From the NCBI GenBank assembly GCA_016839955.1, contig JAEOTI010000807.1, positions 1 through 12,578 on the forward strand: 12,578 bases of DNA, in the 5' to 3' direction. This document shows positions 5,855 through 12,578 of the stretch, one piece after another. Both the position numbers and the translations under genes were made by a program. The number at the start of each line of letters is the position of its first letter. Positions within the stretch are counted from its first letter, which is position 1. The stretch comes from Candidatus Hodarchaeota archaeon (GTDB lineage Archaea > Asgardarchaeota > Heimdallarchaeia > Hodarchaeales > YT1-057). Below the pieces are notes generated by a model, which made no database searches, was not told the origin of the DNA, and saw only the letters and a program-made list of their open reading frames with translations.

Positions 5855-7345
5855 TCAAACTCCCATTTCATGTAAAGTTTCTACTATTTTATTCTCCAAA
5901 TCTAGTATTTTCCTTTTAATAAATTCAGGATCTTCATATTCAATTTCTTCGTATTCTATTTCTTTGTATTTTGAAATGCTTAAATCATAATTATTTTCTT
6001 TGATTTCCTCAATCGGAACGAAGAAACATTTTGCTTTTCTATCTTCAAATTGTTCCGCATCTCTTTTATTGAAATTTTCTATGATATCTGGTATGTCACC
6101 TTTTCCATCTATAAATGTTCTTTTATCATCAAGGCTGAAACCATCAGCGATCATATCATAAAACCATACTTTTTTGGTGGGTTCGCCCTTGGTAAAAACC
6201 ATGATTCCTGTGGAGACTCCGGCATATGGTTTGAACACACCAGATGGCATTGATATTACTGCGTCAAGTCGACATTCTTCAAGTAGTTTCTTTCTGATCT
6301 GGGTATGTGCTTTAGAATTACCAAATAATACACCATCAGGAACAATAACAGCACATCTGCCGCCACTTGATAGTATATTATACATTAGTTCAAGGAAAAG
6401 AATTTCTGTTTTCTTAGTTTTAATTGCAAATTCTGTACTGATTTCTGACTCGTTGATACTTCCTTTAAATGGAGGATTTGCCAGGACAACATCGTAATGG
6501 TTTTTTTCTTGGTTATATCTAGTTGACAGTGTATTTTTTTGTTTTATGTTTGGTCTGTTCATTCCATGCATCATCATGTTCATTAGTGATATTCTTGTCA
6601 TTGTTGAATCAAAATCATAGCCATAGAATGTTTGTTCCCTTAGTATGTCCCATTGTTTTTTGTTTAATTTATCTCCTTTTAGATTATACTCGTTTCCATG
6701 TTCATCTGTTTTGATAAGTTCTTTTGATGTATTCTGTTTTAGGATGTGTTCATTGGATGCGACCAGAAAACCAGCAGTTCCACAAGCAGGATCGCAGATG
6801 TTGTCTCCTATCTTAGGATTTATTAGAGAAACCATCATCTTGATGATGTGTCTTGGAGTTCTAAATTGACCGTTCTTTCCAGCGGTTTTTAGTTCCGAAA
6901 GTAAGTATTCATAAAGATCTCCCTTTGCATCTCTGTTTTGTTCTTTTATTTGCATTTCATTTATGATTTTAACAGATTCGATGAGAAGAGAAGGTGTTGG
7001 TATAGTAAATACTGCATCTTTCATATATTGAGCATAAAGAGAGTCTTCTCCACCGAGTGTTCTTAGGAAGGGGAATACTTTGTCTCTAACATGTTCTAGG
7101 ATTTGATTTGCTGGTAGGTTTGTCCATTCTGACCATTTACAGTCTTCATGATCTTTGAAGATGGATTCGTATTTTTCTCCACTTAACTGAGCGTTTTGTT
7201 CTCTTGTAATGTCTTCATCTTCTAGTCTTTTCATAAAGATTAGGTAAGACATCTGCGTAATGGCTACTAGAGGATCTGAGATTCCTCCGCTCCAAAATTT
7301 ATCCCATAATTGGTTTATTTTTGATTTCAGTTCTGTATCTAACAT
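5855..7345 (-). CDS. hsdM: HsdM, type I N6-adenine DNA methyltransferase subunit
   Basis: A 496-residue protein, the normal HsdM length. An N-terminal helical HsdM_N region (about 1-125; SYLIFMKRLED at 33-43) precedes the N6_Mtase domain. GQFRTPRHIIKMM (159-171) is the family hallmark. DPACGTAGFL (185-194) is the AdoMet-binding motif I. NPPF (290-293) is the catalytic motif IV for adenine N6 methylation. The C-terminus carries NYDLSISKYKEIEYEEIEYE, typical of the family. With HsdS it forms the M2S methylase that protects host DNA and directs HsdR. GAGGTG seven bases before the ATG (7353-7358), inside the end of hsdS, and a seven-base overlap with hsdS indicate coupled translation. All key motifs are intact, so the enzyme should be active. 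Confidence 0.96.
   Translation of the reverse strand: MLDTELKSKINQLWDKFWSGGISDPLVAITQMSYLIFMKRLEDEDITREQNAQLSGEKYESIFKDHEDCKWSEWTNLPANQILEHVRDKVFPFLRTLGGEDSLYAQYMKDAVFTIPTPSLLIESVKIINEMQIKEQNRDAKGDLYEYLLSELKTAGKNGQFRTPRHIIKMMVSLINPKIGDNICDPACGTAGFLVASNEHILKQNTSKELIKTDEHGNEYNLKGDKLNKKQWDILREQTFYGYDFDSTMTRISLMNMMMHGMNRPNIKQKNTLSTRYNQEKNHYDVVLANPPFKGSINESEISTEFAIKTKKTEILFLELMYNILSSGGRCAVIVPDGVLFGNSKAHTQIRKKLLEECRLDAVISMPSGVFKPYAGVSTGIMVFTKGEPTKKVWFYDMIADGFSLDDKRTFIDGKGDIPDIIENFNKRDAEQFEDRKAKCFFVPIEEIKENNYDLSISKYKEIEYEEIEYEDPEFIKRKILDLENKIVETLHEMGV
5860..5864 (-). promoter_or_regulatory. Ribosome binding site that decides the start of the hsdM-linked gene
   Basis: GGGAG on the minus strand, inside the last hsdM codons, stands six bases before the ATG at 5853. 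The alternative ATG at 5871 has only ACTTTAC-type sequence upstream, so the shorter protein is favoured. Confidence 0.55.
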
Positions 7346-8514
7346 ATTAATTCACCTCTAAACGCTTTTTGCATTAAAGAATCAAAGAAATTTTCAATCT
7401 GTTGTTTTGATCCTATCTGAATTTTTTTTAATTTTTCAATTTTTTTTATGATGTTTTCAAATTCATATTGAAGATCAAGTGGAGGAACAATAATTTCAAT
7501 TCTTTTTAATCCCTCCTGATTTATACCAGATATTGTTGATTTTGTAACAAATTTAAAAACGAAGAATTTTCTCACCCTCTCATTATTCAGATAATAAAAA
7601 AGGAATGATGGTGAAATCTTCTTTAGATTTGGTGTGATTTTTATCAATGAAGATTCAAAAACTATCGGTTCATCAGATTCTGGAACTCTGCAAGGTTTTG
7701 CCGAACCTTCGTAATTTAATGATCTCCTTGCAATTAATATATCATTATAATCAACATTGTATTTGTTAATTTCTTTTTCACTTAACATAACTCGTTTCAA
7801 TCCGCCTCTGTGAACATTTCCATAAAAAGCATCAGTCATATGAATCATTTCAACTCCACCTACCTTCACATATTTATCTTTGGGCAAATATAATCCATTA
7901 ATTGATTTTTCAAGCAAATTATCTAATTTAGTAAACTCCCACGATTTTGGATTTGTTATTGGATCCCCAAACATTTCCAAAAAAACACTATTAAGATAAT
8001 CATCTGTCAACTTATCAGATTCTTTCCGCCATTCTTTTAACTGCTTAGCTTTTTCAAGAACGGTAACAATTTTCTTTTGGATATCGATAGGAGGAATTGT
8101 AATCATTAAATTAATCACACTATTTTTTTCCAAGTGAGGTATGGTTGCCCCTGTTGTGTGTGTATTAAAATATTTAAATTTTGATTTTAAGAATTTAAAT
8201 GCATAATTTTCATTAATACAATTATCGATTTTTCTTAATCTTGTTATTGTTGAACCTACAAAACCATTAAGTCCAAAACCAACTGTGCCACAGTTTGCTC
8301 CATCCCAAACTAACAATAAATCACTTGGATTACACATTAAGCCATTATCATCATTTGTAAATTTGCTAATTGGCTCTCCTCTTAAGTTCTCAATAGCAAT
8401 ATATGGAATAGACTCTTTAGATGGCATATCTGTGATATTTATCTTTTTTCCTTTCCTAAGTTCAAAGATTTCTTTTAATCTAGACTCTTTCCATCCGTCT
8501 GGCATATCTTTCAT
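7339..8514 (-). CDS. hsdS: HsdS, type I specificity subunit with two target-recognition domains
   Basis: A 391-residue protein with the two-fold HsdS plan. It begins MPDGWKESRLKEIFELRKG (4-22), the usual opening. TRD1 spans about 5-140 and closes with IPPIDIQKKIV (140-150). The central conserved helix follows (151-182, ending EMFGDPITNPK). TRD2 spans about 192-345 and closes with VPPLDLQYEFE (343-353), and the distal helix ends in MQKAFRGELIC. Each TRD reads one half of a bipartite target, and the two helices set the spacer length. The target cannot be predicted from the sequence alone. AGGAGG eight bases upstream and a four-base overlap with the preceding rhh gene support the start. Its place before hsdM is opposite to the common hsdM-hsdS order. 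Confidence 0.95.
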   Translation of the reverse strand: MKDMPDGWKESRLKEIFELRKGKKINITDMPSKESIPYIAIENLRGEPISKFTNDDNGLMCNPSDLLLVWDGANCGTVGFGLNGFVGSTITRLRKIDNCINENYAFKFLKSKFKYFNTHTTGATIPHLEKNSVINLMITIPPIDIQKKIVTVLEKAKQLKEWRKESDKLTDDYLNSVFLEMFGDPITNPKSWEFTKLDNLLEKSINGLYLPKDKYVKVGGVEMIHMTDAFYGNVHRGGLKRVMLSEKEINKYNVDYNDILIARRSLNYEGSAKPCRVPESDEPIVFESSLIKITPNLKKISPSFLFYYLNNERVRKFFVFKFVTKSTISGINQEGLKRIEIIVPPLDLQYEFENIIKKIEKLKKIQIGSKQQIENFFDSLMQKAFRGELIC

Positions 8515-8888
8515 TTTTTATTCCTCCTAAAAATATCACTAGGAACTGGCACAGACTCTTTCTTCTTCTTATGGACAAAAGCATATCTTTCCCCTAAGCT
8601 AAGTGTAATAATCTCATGAAGTTCTTCTATAAAAGCAGGGGAAACATTTTTTAGAATCTCTATTTGTTCTTCATTATCAAGTTCAATAGACCATAAGAAC
8701 GAATCAGTTTTTTTATCATAATAAACCTTGTTTTTACCTGCAACGGTGTGCGGAATCGGAATTTTTAACTCTCGTAAAATTAACTTTCTCATTAAAGATG
8801 CAGATGATACCCCTTTCTTTTCGCAAAATTGCCTAAATAAAGTAAACTCGTTACTCGGAAGCTTTGTTGACACTGCTCTATATTCCAT
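8511..8888 (-). CDS. Ribbon-helix-helix-like putative regulator of the type I system
   Basis: A protein of 125 residues from the ATG at 8888, or 133 from the ATG at 8912. From the shorter start it begins MEYRAVSTKLPSNEF, then LFRQFCEKKGVSSASLMRKLILREL. This is the strand (V-S-T-K-L-P), helix A, turn (KGVSSAS), helix B pattern of CopG/Arc-type ribbon-helix-helix DNA-binding dimers. The C-terminal part (about 46-125) has a short beta segment (KVYYDKKTDSFLWSIEL), a helical stretch and a basic tail (HKKKKES); I do not recognise it. The shorter start is preferred because a TATA-like box is centred 28 nt upstream, giving a nearly leaderless mRNA, and because neither ATG has a ribosome site. It overlaps hsdS by four bases. 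With the palindrome at 8927-8942, a role as autoregulator of the rhh-hsdS-hsdM transcript is inferred. Confidence 0.75.
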   Translation of the reverse strand: MEYRAVSTKLPSNEFTLFRQFCEKKGVSSASLMRKLILRELKIPIPHTVAGKNKVYYDKKTDSFLWSIELDNEEQIEILKNVSPAFIEELHEIITLSLGERYAFVHKKKKESVPVPSDIFRRNKK

Positions 8889-8910
8889 GAAAAAAGAGAA
8901 TGAAACATTC

Positions 8911-8921
8911 ATTTATATATT
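8911..8921 (-). promoter_or_regulatory. Candidate internal TATA box upstream of rhh-hsdS-hsdM
   Basis: The minus strand reads AATATATAAAT, a good match to an archaeal TATA element, centred 28 nt before the ATG at 8888. It would start transcription within a few bases of that codon. It sits between hsdR and rhh, so the specificity and methylase genes could be expressed independently of hsdR. Confidence 0.5.
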
Positions 8922-8926
8922 TTTGT

Positions 8927-8942
8927 GTAAACCAAGGTTTAC
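8927..8942. promoter_or_regulatory. Palindromic operator candidate between hsdR and rhh
   Basis: GTAAACC-AA-GGTTTAC is an inverted repeat with perfect 7-bp arms and a 2-bp spacer. It lies in the 34-58 nt gap after the hsdR stop, 5 bp upstream of the candidate TATA box where TFB would bind. Ribbon-helix-helix dimers usually bind short inverted repeats, so a protein bound here would block TBP/TFB. I saw no second copy in the other intergenic regions. A weak hairpin at the end of the hsdR mRNA is an alternative reading. Confidence 0.5.
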
Positions 8943-8946
8943 CTAA

Positions 8947-11691
8947 TTATTTCATTTTAATCTCATTACATTTTTTAATAATAAACTTCAGATCATCTAT
9001 CTGGAAATAATCAAGAGGGTGTTCCTCCGACAAAGGAGGGACAGCCAAATCTGTAATTTCAATGTGTTTCCTATCAGCAAATACCTTCTTAAGTAAACGT
9101 AAAAATTCAACCTGTTTTGAAGTATACTCTGTTTTTTTGATAATATATTTATCAAATTTCCGTTCAATCAACTCTTTAGGATCATATTCATGTGATAAAC
9201 CGATAATGTCCCGTAAAAACAATAAGAAATCAACTTTCTGATATTTCTGAACATTTTCAATAGTAAGTCCAGGTCTTAATGATGACAATTGTAACTCTAG
9301 TTCCAACAACTCATGTGATGTGATTCCCTTACCCTCTTTTATTTTCTTAACAAGAGGATTTTTTTCAAGGAACTGTTTTAACTCCTCATCTTCTTTAATC
9401 TCTTTTTCATATTTCTCCCTAATTAAGACAATATCCGGAGCATCAATCTGAATTATCTTCTTTGGATTTGGCTCATAATATCTCATTAACGGAGCAATAA
9501 CTATCACTAAAAACTCAACATCATTAAATGTTAAATCCTCCCAAAATTCCTCTCGAAGTACACGAATAATCTCATCTCTGTTTTCTTTTATATCAGTTAA
9601 ATTATCTCTCTGTAGAATATTCTCACACATTTCCTTAACATATACTCTTACATCCTCTATCTTGTCGACGTCTCTATCTAAAACATAGCCAAACAATTTT
9701 TCAGTTCGAAGAATAAACGAAGAAACATTAACACCTTCGCCCTGTTTAAAAATCATAAGAGGCGATATCTCCTCCATCAACTCTTTAACATATTTTTCAA
9801 GATTAAAAGACTCACCTTTGATTTTTTCTAGAGTTGGTAATTTCTCACGGATAATAAATGAATCTTCATCTAACTCATCAATACCTGCTATAATTTTATC
9901 TGAAATAATTTTCTTCTGAGCATCATCAAGAGGTTTATCTAAAAGTTTTACTCTATTTTCAAATATCCTCGTTACAACATCCTTGGCAGTTGTTCTTTCT
10001 TTTGTAACTGTAAATTCATGATAGTGTATGTTAGAATGTCCTCCTATTGTAAAATCAATAATCAAGAAATCATTCTTCCCTCTATCGGGTAACCACTCAG
10101 GGTGTTTACAGGCATTCAAATTTCGTGTTCCTCTCCCTATCATCTGCCAGAATCTGATAGATGAAAATACAGGTTTAACAAACACTAAGTTACAAACCTC
10201 TGGAACATCAACACCTGTATCTAACATGCCAACAGAAAGAGCAATCCTTGGTTCTGACTGTAATTGAAATCGTCTTATTTCATCTTCAGAACGATACATT
10301 TCCGAAGTAATTACCTGAACATCATTACTTAGCATTGGAAAGGCCTTGCCGAAAATCTTCTTCATGTGTTTAGCATGCCGTTGACTAGCGCAGAAAAATA
10401 TTGACTTACAAGGTTTTCCCTCATCTGACTTGTAACAAATATTCATAAATTCTCTAATAATCAATTCATTAACCTTATCATCCATAAACACTCTATCAAA
10501 CTGTGAACCTGTAAACTCAACTTCTTCAGGATTCAATTCCTGCCTTCTAAGTTGATCCTTTAAATCACTGGTTAATTCAGAACCCCTGATACCAAGGGAT
10601 AAACGTTCAGTCCCTATTATTTCAGCTCTATAGGGAACTAGAATCTTATTTAAAACCGCTTCATCATAAGAATATTCAACTGTTGGCTTTCCTTTCTTGC
10701 ATTCAAATAAATCATAGGTGTTTTTTGTTTCATGCTCTCGAGGAGTAGCAGTAAGGCCAATCTTTATAGCATCAAAATATTCGTTAATAAAATTATTTTT
10801 ATCATAATATGATCGATGAGCTTCATCAAAAACAATTAAATCAAAAAAACCCGGACTGAGCCACTCAACTAGTCTCTTTGGCTTTCCACCCATTAATGTT
10901 TGAACTGTAGAAACATAGAGACGTCCTGTCGTAGAGAACTTCTCACGTAAATCAGCAACAGGTTCAGTAAAAAACTGCTGAAACCCACTTGATTTAGCCT
11001 GGTTTACAAGAGCAATACGATCAGCAACAAATAAAACATTACGAACAACATTTGCATTAATTAGGACATTAATAATTGCCATTGCAACTCTTGTTTTTCC
11101 AGTACCTGTAGCCATATGCACAAGAGATTTCCTATATCCCTTTGAAAAGTGTTCACTTAACTCCCGAACTATCTGAATGCTCTTTGGCCTATCAACAATA
11201 CGAGATCCAATTTTAACTTCAGTTGGATTCCTCCTTTTACTATAAAGGTTCCCTCTTCTTTTAAGATCCTCTTGATTAAAAGGGCCGCTAACCTTCCGTT
11301 CTATGCCATCTTCATCTATAAAACGCCAAATTCTACCATTGGTCAGAAAAATAGGTATCTTCCTGTTTACCTGTTGTTCAATATCCTTAGCATATGTTCT
11401 TGCCTGTATCCTACCTTTTTCTTCATCCTTAGAAAAACGTTTCGCCTCAATAAGTGCCAATACCGAATAATCCTCATCTAATAATACATAATCAATAAAC
11501 CTATCCACATTCTTTTCAGGATGCCCATCATAAAATACAAATTTTTTATTAATAAAATCAGATTTAACAGAGTTAACCTCTTCTTTAATATACTTCTTTA
11601 ACCAACATCTCTTTTCTAATTCTGGATCAATGTATTTCTTCCTTGTTTTGTTCTCATTAATTAGTACTGATATATTTTCCTCTTCGTCCAT
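8947..11691 (-). CDS. hsdR: HsdR, type I restriction endonuclease/translocase subunit
   Basis: A 914-residue protein. The N-terminal nuclease domain shows FIDYVLLDEDYSVLALIEAKRF, with Asp67, Glu82, Ala83 and Lys84, and the RIQARTY motif (94-100) with Gln96. The SF2 motor follows: Walker A ATGTGKT (194-200), DEAH (289-292), GLTATP (312-317) and, in the second RecA-like lobe, GMLDTGVDVPEVCNL followed by FWQMIGRGTR. The C-terminal third (about 680-914) resembles the EcoEI_R_C region that docks HsdR on the methylase. The length and layout match the shorter HsdR class. It binds unmodified sites through the HsdS/HsdM core, pulls DNA by ATP hydrolysis and cuts at a distance. All motor and nuclease residues are intact. 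The ATG lacks a ribosome site but has a TATA-like box 31 nt upstream, so the mRNA is probably nearly leaderless. Confidence 0.96.
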   Translation of the reverse strand: MDEEENISVLINENKTRKKYIDPELEKRCWLKKYIKEEVNSVKSDFINKKFVFYDGHPEKNVDRFIDYVLLDEDYSVLALIEAKRFSKDEEKGRIQARTYAKDIEQQVNRKIPIFLTNGRIWRFIDEDGIERKVSGPFNQEDLKRRGNLYSKRRNPTEVKIGSRIVDRPKSIQIVRELSEHFSKGYRKSLVHMATGTGKTRVAMAIINVLINANVVRNVLFVADRIALVNQAKSSGFQQFFTEPVADLREKFSTTGRLYVSTVQTLMGGKPKRLVEWLSPGFFDLIVFDEAHRSYYDKNNFINEYFDAIKIGLTATPREHETKNTYDLFECKKGKPTVEYSYDEAVLNKILVPYRAEIIGTERLSLGIRGSELTSDLKDQLRRQELNPEEVEFTGSQFDRVFMDDKVNELIIREFMNICYKSDEGKPCKSIFFCASQRHAKHMKKIFGKAFPMLSNDVQVITSEMYRSEDEIRRFQLQSEPRIALSVGMLDTGVDVPEVCNLVFVKPVFSSIRFWQMIGRGTRNLNACKHPEWLPDRGKNDFLIIDFTIGGHSNIHYHEFTVTKERTTAKDVVTRIFENRVKLLDKPLDDAQKKIISDKIIAGIDELDEDSFIIREKLPTLEKIKGESFNLEKYVKELMEEISPLMIFKQGEGVNVSSFILRTEKLFGYVLDRDVDKIEDVRVYVKEMCENILQRDNLTDIKENRDEIIRVLREEFWEDLTFNDVEFLVIVIAPLMRYYEPNPKKIIQIDAPDIVLIREKYEKEIKEDEELKQFLEKNPLVKKIKEGKGITSHELLELELQLSSLRPGLTIENVQKYQKVDFLLFLRDIIGLSHEYDPKELIERKFDKYIIKKTEYTSKQVEFLRLLKKVFADRKHIEITDLAVPPLSEEHPLDYFQIDDLKFIIKKCNEIKMK

Positions 11692-11717
11692 TAGATAATT
11701 GAATAACTATAATTAAC

Positions 11718-11726
11718 TTATAAATT
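11718..11726 (-). promoter_or_regulatory. Candidate TATA box for hsdR
   Basis: The minus strand reads AATTTATAA, centred 31 nt before the hsdR ATG. This places the transcript start about 5 nt before the start codon. It lies in the 79-bp gap after the radC stop, so hsdR has its own promoter. Confidence 0.5.
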
Positions 11727-11770
11727 CTACTAGGTGTTGTGGAATTTTATATTTATTATTCAAGTCATTT

Positions 11771-12442
11771 CTATATGATCTTTTGTTCTTTTAAACTAGT
11801 AAATCCATCTTCACCAATGACAACATGATCCAGGACTTTAATTTTCAATAGATGCCCTGCATTATACAACATCTTAGTAACTTCTTTATCTTCACTGCTA
11901 GGATTACAATCACCACTTGGATGATTATGAACCAAAATAACAGCATTAGAACTTGCTTTTATTGCTGACTTAAACACTTCACGAGGATGAATAAGAGAAG
12001 CATTTAATGTTCCAACCGAAACCAACTCTTCATCAATTATCCTATTCTTAGTATCTAAAAACAAGACATAGAAATGCTCTTTCTTTTTATCCCGTAATTC
12101 ATCAATATAATAATTAAAAACATCTTTTGCAGTCTCTATTTTTGGTTTATATCCTTTTTTTTGCAATCTATTTGTTCTACGAAAGATTTCAAACATAGCC
12201 TGGATCTTCATCGCTTGGATGTCATTCTTGAACTCATTTTCAAGCTCAGGCAGTGAGAGATCAACTAATTTATGAAAATGGTATTTCGAAAGCACTCTAT
12301 GTGAAAGATCAACAGCGTTTTCTTGAAAATTCCCTCTTCCTAAAACAACGGCTAAAAGTTCAGCATTACTAAGATTAGAAGCACCTTTATTCTTTAGCCT
12401 CGTCCAGGGTCTATCAAACCAAGGGATCTCCCTGATTTTCAT
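11771..12442 (-). CDS. radC: RadC family (UPF0758) JAMM-domain protein
   Basis: A 223-residue protein, the usual RadC length. The N-terminal UPF0758 region has WFDRPWTRLKNKGASNLSNAELLAVVLGRG (8-37) in slightly diverged form. The helix-hairpin-helix that normally reads GIGxxKA is degraded to FKNDIQAMKIQAMFE (71-85), so DNA binding through it is doubtful. The C-terminal RadC domain is intact: Glu139 (DEELVSVGT), then HNHPSGDCNPSSED (172-185), with His172, His174 and Asp185 as zinc ligands of a JAMM-type metal site. The biochemical role of RadC is unsettled; the old DNA-repair assignment has been withdrawn, and relatives are frequent on mobile elements and in defence islands. It lies upstream of and codirectional with hsdR, 79 nt apart, with its own TATA-like box. 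Confidence 0.92.
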   Translation of the reverse strand: MKIREIPWFDRPWTRLKNKGASNLSNAELLAVVLGRGNFQENAVDLSHRVLSKYHFHKLVDLSLPELENEFKNDIQAMKIQAMFEIFRRTNRLQKKGYKPKIETAKDVFNYYIDELRDKKKEHFYVLFLDTKNRIIDEELVSVGTLNASLIHPREVFKSAIKASSNAVILVHNHPSGDCNPSSEDKEVTKMLYNAGHLLKIKVLDHVVIGEDGFTSLKEQKII

Positions 12443-12466
12443 AAAATGATAACTATTAATTCTTAC

Positions 12467-12475
12467 TTATATTTT
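12467..12475 (-). promoter_or_regulatory. Candidate TATA box for radC
   Basis: The minus strand reads AAAATATAA, centred 29 nt before the radC ATG. The transcript would start within about 5 nt of the codon. No ribosome site is present in the intervening TAATAGTTATCATTTT sequence. Confidence 0.5.
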
Positions 12476-12537
12476 TCTTAGCAAAGAAGAAAATTACTTA
12501 TTAATAAAAATTATAACATCTGATTGTAAAAAATACT

Positions 12538-12554
12538 TTCACTCTTAAAGTGAA
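12538..12554. repeat. Imperfect 17-bp palindrome upstream of radC
   Basis: TTCACT-CTTAA-AGTGAA has perfect 6-bp arms around a 5-nt loop. It lies about 65 bp upstream of the radC TATA candidate, in the 136-bp stretch at the window end (12443-12578) where I see no gene. It could be an operator for radC or for a gene beyond the edge, or a terminator stem for an incoming transcript. Confidence 0.35.
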
Positions 12555-12578
12555 TTCTACAATACACCGGTAAAAAGC

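Noticed and set aside
5931..5975. Three imperfect 15-nt tandem units in the 3' part of hsdM (EIEYE-EIEYE), possible phase-variable repeat
   Set aside because: The encoded YKEIEYEEIEYE stretch is a common conserved end of HsdM proteins, and 15-nt changes would not shift frame, so it is not a contingency repeat.
6050..6869. Plus-strand ORFs opposite hsdM, including one of 107 codons
   Set aside because: They overlap the conserved NPPF and DPACGT coding region antisense and have no independent support.
1..12578. CRISPR array, tRNA/rRNA genes, insertion sequence or transposase
   Set aside because: No regularly spaced direct repeats, no tRNA-like cloverleaf and no transposase or integrase motifs were seen; nearly all the DNA is taken by the listed genes.

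Overview
The window looks like an AT-rich archaeal genome, most likely a methanogen-type euryarchaeote. The case rests on three things. Several genes have TATA-like boxes centred 28-31 nt upstream of ATGs that lack a Shine-Dalgarno sequence, which is the archaeal leaderless arrangement. Genes inside operons have strong GGAGG-type ribosome sites. The small zinc-ribbon peptide and the RecB-like nuclease remnant also resemble families I associate with methanogens. The host assignment is an inference.

Layout. 1-309 (+): the 3' end of a winged-helix gene, then a 35-aa zinc-ribbon microprotein. 391-1498 (+): a PD-(D/E)XK nuclease, followed by a second, shortened copy of the microprotein. 1514-4701 (-): mcrB-mcrC, a type IV (modification-dependent) restriction system. 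4807-5067 (+): the 5' remnant of a RecB/Cas4-like nuclease, cut off before its catalytic motif. 5032-11691 (-): a type I restriction-modification operon transcribed in the order hsdR, rhh, hsdS, hsdM, then a gene of unknown function with a hydrophobic segment. 11771-12442 (-): a RadC/JAMM gene. The last 136 bases hold the radC promoter and an inverted repeat, with no gene visible.

How it works together. This is a defence island. HsdM and HsdS methylate and define a bipartite site, and HsdR cuts unmethylated invading DNA. McrBC would attack DNA carrying foreign modifications. Two extra genes sit inside the type I operon. One is a ribbon-helix-helix protein encoded just downstream of hsdR; a 7-bp-arm palindrome lies directly upstream of a TATA box that would start its transcript at an internal ATG. 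The other is an uncharacterised protein whose start lies 1 nt after the hsdM stop. The first suggests a self-regulated controller that separates hsdS/hsdM expression from hsdR. The second may be an accessory effector. The truncated genes at the module edges (around 1450-1498 and 5014-5031) mark likely recombination junctions.
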